Below are positions 27,248 to 36,189 of a stretch of 64,000 nucleotides of DNA, in pieces. A program made the position numbers and the translations under genes. Location of the stretch: assembly GCA_937879855.1 (NCBI GenBank), contig CALFMO010000043.1, positions 1 through 64,000 of the forward strand, in the 5' to 3' direction. The stretch comes from an uncultured Acidobacteriaceae bacterium. GTDB taxonomy: Bacteria; Acidobacteriota; Terriglobia; Terriglobales; Acidobacteriaceae. The notes under the pieces are model-generated. The model made no database searches. It worked only from the letters and a program-made list of their open reading frames with translations, and had not been told where the DNA came from. Numbering within the stretch: the first letter of the stretch is position 1; the number at the start of each line of letters is the position of its first letter.

Positions 27248-30235
27248 ATGATCGTCCGTCCCATTGCCGCCCCCGTCCTCGACGCCGAAGAACGCTTCGA
27301 AGGCTTCGAAAACCTGATGCCCTTCCGCGTCCAGAACATCCTTCTGGTCTCGAGCCTCTACGACTCCTTCATCCTGCGCGAGGACGGACGCCTCAACGAA
27401 CTCCTCATCGACGAGTCGCTCGAGCTGAACCTGCGCCAGATTCCCGGTATCACTCACGTCTCCAGCTGCGCCGAAGCACTCGACCTCGCCAGTTCCAATC
27501 CACAATTCAATCTAATTGTCACCAACCTTGCCGTCGGCGACATGGATGCCGCCCAACTGGCCCGCGAAGTTCGCCGCAAAGGCCTCGACGTGCCGGTCGT
27601 GGTTCTCGGCTACGATTACCGCGAGATCAAGAGCTTCGTCGCGCGCAATCCGGTTACCGATATCGATCGCGTCTTCCTCTGGCAGGGCACCGCGCGCATC
27701 CTGATCGCGATCGTCAAATACGTCGAAGACAAACGCAACGTGTTGCACGACACGCGTGCCATGGGCGTCCCCGTTCTGCTCGTCGTGGAAGACAACATCC
27801 GCTATTACTCTTCGTTCCTGCCTGTCATCTACACCGAACTCATCAAGCAATCGAGGCGCGTCATTCAGGAAGGCATTAACGTCGCACACAAACTGGTTCG
27901 CATGCAGGCTCGCCCGAAAATTCTTCTGAGCTCGAATTTCGAAGACGCGGCACAACTCGTGCAGGAATATCGCGACTATATCTTCGGCCTGGTTTCCGAT
28001 GTCGAGTTCCCGTGGGACGGAAAACTCAGCCCGGAAGCGGGTTTCGAGCTGGCGCGTATGGTCAAAAGTCTCACGCCCGACGTGCCCGTTGTTCTGCAGA
28101 CCAGCCGCACCGAGTTCCGTCCGCGCGCACAGGCCGAGGGCTACTCATTCCTGCGTAAACGCTCGCCCACTCTGCTCAAAGACCTGCGCCGCATTCTCAC
28201 CGATCACTTCGGATTTGGCGACTTCGTTTTTCGAATGCCCGACCAGCGCGAAGTCGGACGCGCCAAAGATCTGACCGAACTGGAAGAAACCCTGCAGACG
28301 CTCCCCGCCGATAGCCTGGTGTACCACGCGCAGCGCAATCATTTCTCCCACTGGCTGATGGCGCGGACCGAGTTCGCGCTGGCCGCCAAACTTCGCCCGC
28401 GCAAGGTATCTGACTTCAACGGTCCCGAACATCTGCGCCGCGATCTGATTGAATCCATCAATGAGTATCGCCGGGAACAGAATGAAGTCCTGATCGGCGA
28501 TTTCAAGCCCGACACCTTCAAACCCTCCGACTCCAGTTTTCTAAGAATCGGTTCCGGCTCGCTCGGAGGCAAAGCCCGTGGTCTGGCCTTCGTCCGTCAT
28601 CTGCTGCGTACTCGCCGCATCATCCGCCGCTTTCCTGGAGTACGCATTTCGGTTCCTCCCGCCGTAGTCATCGCCACCGACCTGTTCGACCAATTCCTCG
28701 CCGAAAATAATTTGAGCGACTTCGCGCTGCACTGTGACGACGACAACGAGATCCAGCAGCGCTTCCTCGACGCCGCCCTGCCCGTCCCACTGCAAGAGGA
28801 TCTGAAAGCTTTCCTCTCAGAAGTGGATTACCCGCTCGCCATCCGTTCATCCAGCCTTCTGGAAGACTCGCAATACCAACCGTTTACCGGCGTCTACGAG
28901 ACCTTCATGCTAGGCAACCAGCAATCAAGCGTGCAGGCCCGTCTCGACGAACTTTCCGAAGCGATCAAGCGCGTCTACGCCTCAACCTTCAGCCAGCACG
29001 CCAAGGCATACGTGCGCGCTACACCGTATCGTTTAGAAGAAGAAAAGATGGCGGTGATTTTGCAACAGGTGGTAGGCACCGCGCATGGCTCGCGCTTCTA
29101 TCCCGACTTTTCTGGCGTAGTGCGTTCGCACAACTTCTATCCCGTAGAACCCATGACTTTCGCCGATGGCATTGCCGCAGTCGCTCTGGGTCTGGGCCGC
29201 ACCGTGGTCGACGGCGGAAAGTGTCTGAGCTTCTGCCCGCGCTATCCGCGCAATCTGCTGCAGTTTTCCTCAGTCGAAGACATCCTGGCAAATACGCAAA
29301 CCGAATTCTGCGCCCTCGAACTCGACGGCGTTTCCGACGGCGCAGGCCCTGGTCATCTGCGCGAAGTCCGCTTCGGTCTGGACGTTGCTGAAGCCGATGG
29401 GACGCTCCACGCCGTCGCCTCGACTTACTCTGCCGACAATCACGCCGTCTACGATGGTCTCAGCCGTCCCGGAGCCCGCGTCGTGACTTTCGCTCCCATG
29501 CTCAAACACGGCATCTTCCCGCTGGCCGCGATTCTGGAGTTGTTGGTGCGAGCCGGAGAAGACGCGTTAGGCAATCCCGTCGAGATCGAATTCGCCGTTC
29601 GCCTGCCTCGCGCCGACGAGCCCGCCGAATTTGGATTCCTGCAGATCCGTCCTCTAACCTTGGCTCGCGACCATCAGGATCTCAGCATCGACGACGTTGA
29701 CTCATCCCAGTTGATCTGCAAGAGCACGAAGGTTCTCGGCAACGGCCGCATTGAGAACTTGCGCGACATCGTCGTCGTCGATTCCCACCGCTTCGAGCGC
29801 AGCCGCAGTCAGGAAGTCGCCCACGCTGTCGCTCACTTCAACGCCACCCTGAGCGCGGAGAATCGCCCATATTTACTGATCGGAGTCGGCCGTTGGGGAT
29901 CGAACGACCCGTGGCTTGGCATTCCCGTTGAGTGGGACGAAATTTCCGGCGCCCGCGCCATCATTGAAGCCGGCTTCCACGACTTCCGCGTCACGCCCTC
30001 GCAAGGCAGCCACTTCTTTCAGAACCTCACTGCCTTCCAGGTCGGATATTTCACCGCCAACCCCGACGCCGGCGAAGGCTCCGTCGACTGGCAATGGCTC
30101 GCCGAGCAGCCTGCAGTCGAAGAGCAAGGCTGCGTCCGCCACCTGCAATTCGCCGCTCCGCTTCGCGTAATCATGAACAGCCGAACCAGCCAAGGCGTAA
30201 TCTTCAAGCCGGAAGCGAATCAGGCAGGAAATTAG
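27248..30235 (+). CDS. Two receiver-like domains fused to a PEP-synthase-type ATP-binding domain
   Basis: The protein has 995 residues. Residues about 30-150 resemble a receiver domain, but its phospho-acceptor position reads VTN instead of D. A second receiver-like domain follows (about 175-330; LVSDVEFPWDG keeps the Asp). From about 440 comes the pyruvate/phosphate-dikinase N-terminal ATP-binding domain (GSGSLGGKARGLAFV, PLAIRSSSLLEDSQYQPFTGVYETFM, MAVILQQVVG). The phosphohistidine and PEP-binding domains of true PEP synthases are absent. It probably uses ATP to phosphorylate an unknown target under signal control. Confidence 0.8.
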   Translation: MIVRPIAAPVLDAEERFEGFENLMPFRVQNILLVSSLYDSFILREDGRLNELLIDESLELNLRQIPGITHVSSCAEALDLASSNPQFNLIVTNLAVGDMDAAQLAREVRRKGLDVPVVVLGYDYREIKSFVARNPVTDIDRVFLWQGTARILIAIVKYVEDKRNVLHDTRAMGVPVLLVVEDNIRYYSSFLPVIYTELIKQSRRVIQEGINVAHKLVRMQARPKILLSSNFEDAAQLVQEYRDYIFGLVSDVEFPWDGKLSPEAGFELARMVKSLTPDVPVVLQTSRTEFRPRAQAEGYSFLRKRSPTLLKDLRRILTDHFGFGDFVFRMPDQREVGRAKDLTELEETLQTLPADSLVYHAQRNHFSHWLMARTEFALAAKLRPRKVSDFNGPEHLRRDLIESINEYRREQNEVLIGDFKPDTFKPSDSSFLRIGSGSLGGKARGLAFVRHLLRTRRIIRRFPGVRISVPPAVVIATDLFDQFLAENNLSDFALHCDDDNEIQQRFLDAALPVPLQEDLKAFLSEVDYPLAIRSSSLLEDSQYQPFTGVYETFMLGNQQSSVQARLDELSEAIKRVYASTFSQHAKAYVRATPYRLEEEKMAVILQQVVGTAHGSRFYPDFSGVVRSHNFYPVEPMTFADGIAAVALGLGRTVVDGGKCLSFCPRYPRNLLQFSSVEDILANTQTEFCALELDGVSDGAGPGHLREVRFGLDVAEADGTLHAVASTYSADNHAVYDGLSRPGARVVTFAPMLKHGIFPLAAILELLVRAGEDALGNPVEIEFAVRLPRADEPAEFGFLQIRPLTLARDHQDLSIDDVDSSQLICKSTKVLGNGRIENLRDIVVVDSHRFERSRSQEVAHAVAHFNATLSAENRPYLLIGVGRWGSNDPWLGIPVEWDEISGARAIIEAGFHDFRVTPSQGSHFFQNLTAFQVGYFTANPDAGEGSVDWQWLAEQPAVEEQGCVRHLQFAAPLRVIMNSRTSQGVIFKPEANQAGN

Positions 30236-30258
30236 GCGGTGTCATTCGTGCATGCCGC

Positions 30259-30349
30259 TGTCATCCTGAGCGGAGCGAAGGACCAATGCAATCCCGGCGA
30301 GATTCATGGGTCCTTCGCCACGCCCAAGACGCGCGACCCCCGGATGACA
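30259..30349. repeat. Dispersed palindromic repeat (TGTCATCC...GGATGACA)
   Basis: The element begins TGTCATCCTGAGCGGAGCG and ends GGATGACA with an internal GGACC/GGTCC pair, giving an imperfect hairpin of about 90 nt. This type of extragenic repeat is common in acidobacterial genomes. Confidence 0.65.
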
Positions 30350-30415
30350 GGCCCATTGTTGACAAACGATGGCGTGACCCGAGTAACTTGCGATTGAATC
30401 CACCGCACGTTGAAC

Positions 30416-30431
30416 TGTGATCCAAATCACA
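30416..30431. promoter_or_regulatory. CRP/FNR-family binding palindrome upstream of nfnAB
   Basis: TGTGATCCAAATCACA matches the CRP consensus half-sites TGTGA-N6-TCACA exactly. It lies 70 nt before the first nfn start codon. A near-identical site occurs at 56345-56360. The cognate regulator is not in the window. Confidence 0.65.
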
Positions 30432-30500
30432 TCCCTCCGCCAGCCCTCCCGAACACAATTGTCTAGTCGAGAATTCGTCATTCATACTCGCGGAGCGCCC

Positions 30501-31403
30501 GTGTTCAAAATCATTCACGCCGAATTCCTTGCGCCGGGTATCAAGCGTTTCATCATCGAAGCGCCTCGCATCGCCCGCAAACAGCGGCCTGGCCAGTTCG
30601 TCATCCTTCGCATTTACGAAGAAGGCGAGCGCATCCCGGTCACCATCGAGAACTCGGATTGCGCGCGCGGCACCATCAACATCGTCGTGCAGTCCGCCGG
30701 GAAGACGACGCATCTGCTCAACTCGCTGGAAACCGGCGACCAGATTCTCGATGTCGTCGGCCCGCTCGGCAAACCTTCAGAAATCAAAAATTACGGCACG
30801 GTTGTCGTGGTCGGCGGCGGAGTCGGCACCGCCATGGCTTATCCGACGGCGGCAGCGCTGAAGCGGACCGGCAACCGGGTGATCTCGATCGTCGGCGCCC
30901 GCAATAAAGAATTGGTCATCCTGGAGCCGGAAATGCGCGCCGTGAGCGACGCGCTCCTGATCACCACCGACGACGGCAGTTACGCCGACAAAGGCTTCGT
31001 CACCGACAAACTCCGCCAGTTGATTCAGAACGGCACGCGCATCGACCTGGTCGTGGCCGTGGGCCCAATCGTCATGATGAAAGCTGTCGCCGAGATGACG
31101 CGAAAGGAAAATATCCACACAGTGGTCAGCCTCAACCCGATCATGATCGACGGTACCGGCATGTGCGGAGGCTGCCGAGTCTTGATCGACGGTAAGAGCG
31201 AGTTCGCCTGCGTCGATGGCCCTGAGTTCGACGCGCATCGCGTCGACTTTGCGGTATTAGTCCAGCGCAATTCGATGTATCGCGACGCAGAACAGCGGTC
31301 TCTGGCGGAATTCCAGCGAATCGCCAGTGCGGAAGCGACCGCTCGCGAACTCGAACATGCTTGCGCCGCGACGCGGGCGAGCCGGCAAGGAGATCGACAA
31401 TGA
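30501..31403 (+). CDS. nfnA: NfnA-like NADH-dependent ferredoxin:NADP+ oxidoreductase, FAD/[2Fe-2S] subunit
   Basis: I start it at GTG 30501 (VFKIIHAEFLAPGIKRF), which has GGAG about 7 nt upstream. It has the ferredoxin-reductase fold: flavin-binding RPGQFVILRI with IPVTIEN, the nucleotide loop VVVVGGGVGTAMAYP, and a C-terminal [2Fe-2S] site (GMCGGCRVLIDG ... FACVDGPEFD). This subunit pairs with the GltA-like subunit encoded next, whose ATG overlaps its stop region by 4 nt. In Nfn complexes electrons are bifurcated between NAD(H), NADP(H) and ferredoxin; true bifurcation versus plain transhydrogenase cannot be told from sequence alone. Confidence 0.85.
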   Translation: MFKIIHAEFLAPGIKRFIIEAPRIARKQRPGQFVILRIYEEGERIPVTIENSDCARGTINIVVQSAGKTTHLLNSLETGDQILDVVGPLGKPSEIKNYGTVVVVGGGVGTAMAYPTAAALKRTGNRVISIVGARNKELVILEPEMRAVSDALLITTDDGSYADKGFVTDKLRQLIQNGTRIDLVVAVGPIVMMKAVAEMTRKENIHTVVSLNPIMIDGTGMCGGCRVLIDGKSEFACVDGPEFDAHRVDFAVLVQRNSMYRDAEQRSLAEFQRIASAEATARELEHACAATRASRQGDRQ

Positions 31404-32848
31404 GCCCCACCGTAAAGAAGTCGTCAAACCCATTGCCGATGAAGGAACGCATCAAGGTTCCACGCCAGTTGATGCCCGAACAGCCCGCAGAAGAGCGCGC
31501 CCACAACTTTAGCGAAGTGAATCTCGGCTACAACCCCGTACTCGCTCAGCAAGAGGCTCGCCGCTGCCTGGAATGCGCCAAGCCCACCTGCACCGACAAT
31601 TGTCCTGTTGGCGTCAAAGTAAAAGAATTCGTCGAACTGATCGTAGCCGGCGACTTCCTCGGCGCCGCCGCCAAGATTCGCGAAGATAACGTCCTTCCCG
31701 CTGTTACCGGACGCGTCTGCCCGCAGGAAGATCACTGCGAGGGCAAGTGTCTATTGTCAAAGAAAGTGAAGCCGCTCGGGATCGGCTATCTGGAACGCTT
31801 CGTTGCCGACTACGAAAAGCGCATGGGAACCCACGTCGTACCCAGCGTCCCGCCCACAGGCAAAAAAGTTGCGGTCGTAGGCAGTGGTCCTTCCGGTCTC
31901 ACGGTCGCCGGCGATCTTGTTCAGAAGGGTCACAAGGTGCGCGTGTTCGAAGCGCTGCACGAACTCGGCGGCGTGCTCGTCTACGGCATTCCCGAATTCC
32001 GCCTGCCCAAGCAAATCATTCGCGAGCAACTCGATTACATGCGCGAGATGGGTGTCGAGTTCGAAACCGATGTGGTCGTCGGCCGCACCGTCACCATAGA
32101 TGAACTGATGGGCGAGGAAGGTTTCGACGCCGTCTACATCGGCACAGGTGCTGGGCTGCCGCAGTTCATGAACATTCCCGGCGAGCATTTTAACGGTGTT
32201 TATTCGGCCAACGAATTCCTGACTCGCATCAACTTGATGAAGGCCTACAAATTCCCCACCTATGACGAGCCCATGCTCGATCTGCAGGGGAAAGACGTAG
32301 CCGTAATCGGCGGCGGCAACACCGCTCTCGACGCCATTCGCTCCGCACTGCGCCTGGGCGCCCGCCAGGCCTACGTGATCTACCGCCGCAGCGACGCTGA
32401 GATGCCCGCCCGCGCCGAAGAAGTGCACCATGCGCGCCAGGAAGGAATCGATTTTCAGATGCTGACCGCTCCCGTCGAGTTCATCTCCGACGGTAAGGGA
32501 TGGTTGACCGCCGCCCGCTGCGTTCGCATGGAGCTGGGAGAACCGGATGCCTCCGGCCGCAGGCGTCCCGTACCCATTCAAGGTTCGGAGTTCGATCTGC
32601 CTTTGTCGGTCGCAGTCATCGCCATCGGAACCAGCGCCAACCCGATCGTGCAAAGCACCACGCCAGGCCTGGGGACGAACAAACGCGGATACATTCAGGC
32701 CAGCGACGAGACGCAGCGCACCACGCGCAAAGGAATATTTGCAGGAGGAGACATCGTGACCGGCAGCGCCACCGTGATTCTCGCCATGGGCGCCGGCCGC
32801 CGCGCCGCCAGATCCATCCACGAATACTTGACCACCGGCGAATGGTAG
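31400..32848 (+). CDS. nfnB: NfnB-like / glutamate synthase small-subunit-type FAD oxidoreductase
   Basis: ATG at 31400 with AAGGAG 7 nt upstream, overlapping the nfnA stop. Without the extra upstream codons it has 482 residues. N-terminal Cys clusters bind [4Fe-4S] centres (CLECAKPTCTDNCPVGV; later CPQEDHCEGKC). FAD- and NADP-binding loops follow: VAVVGSGPSGLTVAGDL, GGVLVYGIPEFRLPK and VAVIGGGNTALDAIRSA; near the C-terminus comes GIFAGGDIVTGSATVI. It resembles the small subunit of glutamate synthase, but with no large subunit nearby and nfnA upstream it is most likely NfnB. Confidence 0.88.
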   Translation: MSPTVKKSSNPLPMKERIKVPRQLMPEQPAEERAHNFSEVNLGYNPVLAQQEARRCLECAKPTCTDNCPVGVKVKEFVELIVAGDFLGAAAKIREDNVLPAVTGRVCPQEDHCEGKCLLSKKVKPLGIGYLERFVADYEKRMGTHVVPSVPPTGKKVAVVGSGPSGLTVAGDLVQKGHKVRVFEALHELGGVLVYGIPEFRLPKQIIREQLDYMREMGVEFETDVVVGRTVTIDELMGEEGFDAVYIGTGAGLPQFMNIPGEHFNGVYSANEFLTRINLMKAYKFPTYDEPMLDLQGKDVAVIGGGNTALDAIRSALRLGARQAYVIYRRSDAEMPARAEEVHHARQEGIDFQMLTAPVEFISDGKGWLTAARCVRMELGEPDASGRRRPVPIQGSEFDLPLSVAVIAIGTSANPIVQSTTPGLGTNKRGYIQASDETQRTTRKGIFAGGDIVTGSATVILAMGAGRRAARSIHEYLTTGEW

Positions 32849-32899
32849 ATATCGGGCCGAAGCGCGAACACAAAGTGCACGTGGGACACTGGTAAAGTG

Positions 32900-32945
32900 A
32901 ACAAGATTTCCTTAGTGAACCTTCGTGTCCTTAGTGGTGAAAGAT
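32900..32945. repeat. Dispersed repeat, half element (CTTCGTGTCCTTAGTGGT type)
   Basis: Resembles one arm of the inverted repeat at 62609-62687. It lies between the convergent nfnB and PPOX genes. Confidence 0.5.
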
Positions 32946-32951
32946 GTTTCT

Positions 32952-33419
32952 CTAGCCGAATTTAATCTCGAAATACGTATCCGTCCTCGCCCATATCCAC
33001 GGAAGCCGGGCCATCCAATACTTGCGGTTAATCGTCTGCCGCGCCCGTGTATGCTCCTCTGGCGGCAAAATACGCGCCATCGCCGCGATCTCCGCTCCGG
33101 TCACAGTTCCCCTAATCGTGCACGGCGCTACGCGCACCTGCGGATTATTGCGAATCCGCTTGGCCTTCCCCAAGTCACTCCGGGTCATCACATAGAGTTT
33201 GCCGTCCTCCTCTCCAAACCACACTGGCGTAGCCACGCCCGCTCCGCTCTTGCGAAACGTCGTGAGCGAAATATATTTCTGACCATGAATGGATGCAGGA
33301 ACTGAGCTGGCCATGCTTTTCATTGTAGCGCCGGCAACCTGCCGGCCGTCGCGAAGGCATATTGCCTTTGCCGCGGAGAGCAACTCTACTTTCGCCATCT
33401 TTGCACCCACGGTTTGCAT
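32952..33419 (-). CDS. PPOX-class F420-dependent oxidoreductase-like protein
   Basis: The family pattern of TIGR03666-like flavin/F420-binding split barrels begins near residue 45: YISLTTFRKSGAGVATPVWF, GKLYVMTRSDLGKAKRIRNN, VRVAPCTIRGTVTG, and a C-terminus FEIKF. The start is unsure: the ATG at 33419 has AGGAT 4 nt before it, but ATGs at 33323 or 33314 sit closer to the conserved part, and the extra 32 residues look unlike the family. It reduces or oxidises a small substrate with F420 or FMN. Confidence 0.75.
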   Translation of the reverse strand: MQTVGAKMAKVELLSAAKAICLRDGRQVAGATMKSMASSVPASIHGQKYISLTTFRKSGAGVATPVWFGEEDGKLYVMTRSDLGKAKRIRNNPQVRVAPCTIRGTVTGAEIAAMARILPPEEHTRARQTINRKYWMARLPWIWARTDTYFEIKFG

Positions 33420-33472
33420 ATCCTGCCTGACTCGATTGCCCCGGTCGCGCCATATGTGTTACAAGCCTGAAC

Positions 33473-34468
33473 ATGCGTAAATGGATGAAAGATCGTTTAC
33501 AGCGCCGCAAGAAGAAAGCTACAGAGCAGGGAAGTCAGCCGGCACCGCCGCCACTACAGCCCGCCTATTTCGACGCGGAGCAAACTCCAGGCACCGCAGC
33601 GCATTCTGGCCAAGTCGAGTCGAGCCATCTTGACTCCGGTAATTTCGAGTCTCGTCATGCAGAGGCGGAAATCCCCGCCACCTCCGAAGCCGAGTTTGAA
33701 GCGCAGCCCATTCGCGAAGAATCTGCCAACCCGCTTCAGCTACCTCGCCCGCCGGCAACGCGGCAAGAAGGCCAGCGTGGCCGCGGACGCCGTCGTCGTG
33801 GAGGACGCGGCCGTGGCGGGCGCGGTCGCGAACAAGCCGTCGCGCAGGCCTTCAGTCCCGCAGCCATCAAGGGCCTTCCTCCCGATTTGCCGGGTCAAGG
33901 AATCGAAGCACAGGAAGAGGGTGCACCTGAAGCGAGCGAACCCGAAGTGCAAGCTGTGCCGCTTGCTCCGCAAACGCCTGCGGTTGTGCCGGCCGCCGCC
34001 CCGCGTCCGCCCAAAGGCATCGTGGTGCTCGCCATCGGATTGCCGGGCTCGGGCAAGAGTTCCTGGTTCAAGCGCCACAACGTTGTCCCGCTTTCCAGCG
34101 ACATGGTTCGGGCGCTCCTGTTTGACGACGTTCGCGAACAACGCTTTCAGGATCTCGTCTTCTCCAACCTGCGTTCCATGTTGAAAGCACGGCTCATCGC
34201 CAAGCGTCCTACGAATTACGTCGACGCTACCAACCTGACTCCGCAGGAGCGCCAGCACTGGATCAAGCTCGCCAAGGATTACAACTACGAAGTTCACGCC
34301 GTCTTTTTCGATGTTCCCCTTGAAGTTTGCGTCGATCGCCATCAACGCCGCGATCGCGTCGTTCCGGAAGACATCATGCGCCGCATGGCCGCCAAGCTAA
34401 AGCCGCCCTCATTCGAGGAAGGCTTCGCCAAAATCACAGTCGTCCGCGTGAAAAAGAAAGAGGAGTAA
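33473..34468 (+). CDS. P-loop kinase/ATPase with RGG-rich N-terminal region
   Basis: The protein has 331 residues. The first 180 are low-complexity: basic, then Pro/Glu-rich, with an RGRGRRRRGGRGRGG box near residues 100-117. A polynucleotide-kinase-like domain follows: Walker A GLPGSGKSS near 189-197, LSSDMVRALLFDD, YVDATNLTPQERQHW and FFDVPLEVCVDRHQRRDR. RGG boxes commonly bind RNA, so RNA end-repair or RNA-linked phosphorylation is a reasonable guess, though not shown. Confidence 0.75.
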   Translation: MRKWMKDRLQRRKKKATEQGSQPAPPPLQPAYFDAEQTPGTAAHSGQVESSHLDSGNFESRHAEAEIPATSEAEFEAQPIREESANPLQLPRPPATRQEGQRGRGRRRRGGRGRGGRGREQAVAQAFSPAAIKGLPPDLPGQGIEAQEEGAPEASEPEVQAVPLAPQTPAVVPAAAPRPPKGIVVLAIGLPGSGKSSWFKRHNVVPLSSDMVRALLFDDVREQRFQDLVFSNLRSMLKARLIAKRPTNYVDATNLTPQERQHWIKLAKDYNYEVHAVFFDVPLEVCVDRHQRRDRVVPEDIMRRMAAKLKPPSFEEGFAKITVVRVKKKEE

Positions 34469-34557
34469 GTTGTATTCTGTTGGGCAGCAAGCGGTATACT
34501 CCAGACTCGCAGAGCCCTCAGTGTAAGAGCTAGCCTCGAAGCGCCGACAGAATGCAG

Positions 34558-34601
34558 CCCACAGCTTGCCGTGAGCTTGTCGAAGGGGCGCAAGCCGTGG
34601 G
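34558..34601. repeat. Imperfect 12-bp inverted repeat
   Basis: Two 12-nt arms (CCCACAGCTTGC and GCAAGCCGTGGG, one mismatch) enclose 20 nt containing GAGCTTGTCGAAGGGG. It lies between convergent genes and may act as a terminator or be a mobile extragenic repeat. Confidence 0.55.
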
Positions 34602-34660
34602 TGAGCGATGGGTGAATGGGACAAGCTCCGGAGGGCGAAAGAAACTCTCGCGACGGCCGC

Positions 34661-35269
34661 TCATCCCTTCAAATGCGGCAACAATTCCTTGAACGCGGCC
34701 GACGAAGACGATCTCATCAATTCGTAAATCATCATCTCGGTCGACGAAATTACCGCGCCCGCCGCGCGCATGCGATCCAGCCCAATCTTCCAATTCCATT
34801 CCGTCCTGGAACCGACCGCATCCGACGCGACGTGGACCAGGTATCCCTCGCGCAGCGCTCCCAGCGCGGTCTGCGTCACGCAGATGTGGCTTTCCATCCC
34901 GCACAGCAGCAGCGTATTCCGCTGTCCCGGCAACCGCTTGATCACGCTGCAGAACACATCGCTGCCGAAGCAGGAGAATAAAGTCTTGTCGATGGCTTCC
35001 GTTCCTGGCAGCAGGGAGGCGACCTGCGGCACGGTTCCGCCCAATCCCTTCGCGTACTGCGTGCTGATCAGCGCAGGAATCTTCAGAATCCCAGCCGCAC
35101 GTATCAGAAGCTGCGCATTCCGCACCAATTGTTCTTTCTGAAATATCGGCGGCAGCAACCTCTCCTGAATGTCGATGACCACCAGCGCGCACTGTTCGGC
35201 TTCCAGCGGACGGCGCGCCATCTCAGCGTAATCTGTGGCAGTATGTAGGGAATCAACGGCGGTGACCAT
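34661..35269 (-). CDS. Isochorismatase-family cysteine hydrolase
   Basis: AGGAG stands 5 nt before the ATG. The 202-residue protein has the family triad: Asp33 (VVIDIQE), Lys95 (DKTLFSCF) and Cys130 (GMESHICV), with the cis-peptide region MESH. Typical substrates are isochorismate, nicotinamide, N-carbamoyl compounds or other amides; sequence features here do not choose among them. Probably monocistronic. Confidence 0.85.
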   Translation of the reverse strand: MVTAVDSLHTATDYAEMARRPLEAEQCALVVIDIQERLLPPIFQKEQLVRNAQLLIRAAGILKIPALISTQYAKGLGGTVPQVASLLPGTEAIDKTLFSCFGSDVFCSVIKRLPGQRNTLLLCGMESHICVTQTALGALREGYLVHVASDAVGSRTEWNWKIGLDRMRAAGAVISSTEMMIYELMRSSSSAAFKELLPHLKG

Positions 35270-35411
35270 GGCTGCTCCTGATAAAAAAAATTCTGATCGT
35301 CCGATTCTACAGCTCTATGAGGGGAAACGAAGGAGCCCAGTTTCGGTTGACCGGCCTAGCTTTCAACCATAAAATCAGAATGGGCTCGGCAACACGAGCT
35401 CTATGTAAGAC

Positions 35412-35486
35412 TGCCCCCTCGTTCAACGGCTAGGACACCTGCCTCTGGAGCAGGCTATCGGGGTTCGAATCCCTGGGGGGCAGCCA
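35412..35486 (+). tRNA. tRNA-Gln(CUG)
   Basis: A complete cloverleaf: acceptor TGCCCCC/GGGGGCA, anticodon stem CCTGC/GCAGG with loop CTCTGGA (anticodon CUG), and a T arm with TTCGAAT loop and five pairs. Discriminator G and an encoded CCA (484-486) follow. G73 is usual for tRNA-Gln. Confidence 0.93.
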
Positions 35487-35691
35487 AACTCTCCTTTTGG
35501 CCAGCAACTAGTCCATTGCAAGTCCGCTTCACGACTAGCATTTTTTCCGCTCATCGAAGGTCACGCCGCGTGGGAAACATGACCACCCGCTATCCTGTGC
35601 TCTTGCAGTTGCAAAGTTGCCGTAAAAAAGCAGTCGCCCGCAATACCTTTATGATTTGTGGACACCACGTCGGAGCTGGCGCAATCCGCGC

Positions 35692-35850
35692 TCATTGAAG
35701 TTTTCGAGTTGGTGATTTGGGCTTGCATATTGGACAGTCCTGCAGACGGTGCATCAGCTTTTTCCAGAACGGCCAACCTTGCTTTTCCATTTCGTGTTCC
35801 CACCTCGGTCCGAACACCTTCTTTTGAATATCGGGATTGCTGATGCCCAT
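35692..35850 (-). CDS. Small 52-residue protein with a CPIC motif
   Basis: The short ORF begins at ATG 35850 with GGAG 6 nt upstream. It encodes MGISNPDIQKKVFGPRWEHE and ends with a cluster RLQDCPICKPKSP. The balanced composition (Trp, charged and hydrophobic residues) and good ribosome site favour a real gene. The Cys pair could bind a metal or be redox active. No relative is known to me. Confidence 0.45.
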   Translation of the reverse strand: MGISNPDIQKKVFGPRWEHEMEKQGWPFWKKLMHRLQDCPICKPKSPTRKLQ

Positions 35851-36189
35851 GATCCACTCCGATGTTTGCCGGCTGGGAACCTAAGAAAATGCGGTTCCAT
35901 GATTCGCTCGCGTCGAGCTCGCCTTATTCCGACTGCGGCGATGCTGGAGTCACCGGGTGCTCCGCTTGCCAGACCCGGATTATTGTAAACCCGGCATTTC
36001 CCAATCGCCCATGCTCGCCGCTTCCCGCAGCCTCTGCGAGTATCTGAGTGGGTCCCCATGGATTAACCGCCGACAGAGTGACGGTATTAGCGCCCCAGGG
36101 CGGGGCCTATAATTACCACGCCCTCGTTACAAGTACGGATGTAGGTTTCACCGTCACTGTGCAGCGCGATTTTTCTTAAGGAGCCGAAG
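35851..36189. other. Intergenic region upstream of the serine hydrolase
   Basis: I see no convincing gene. Small ORFs on both strands lack ribosome sites. A ribosome site AAGGAG occurs only at the end, for the hydrolase. Confidence 0.4.

Noticed and set aside
30359..30388. TTGACA as promoter for nfnAB
   Set aside because: No -10 at 16-18 nt; the nearest, TAACTT, is at 19 nt and poor. The CRP-type site is the better signal.
31757..32821. A 354-codon open frame on the minus strand
   Set aside because: Antisense to nfnB, which has intact iron-sulfur and nucleotide motifs; composition matches a codon shadow.
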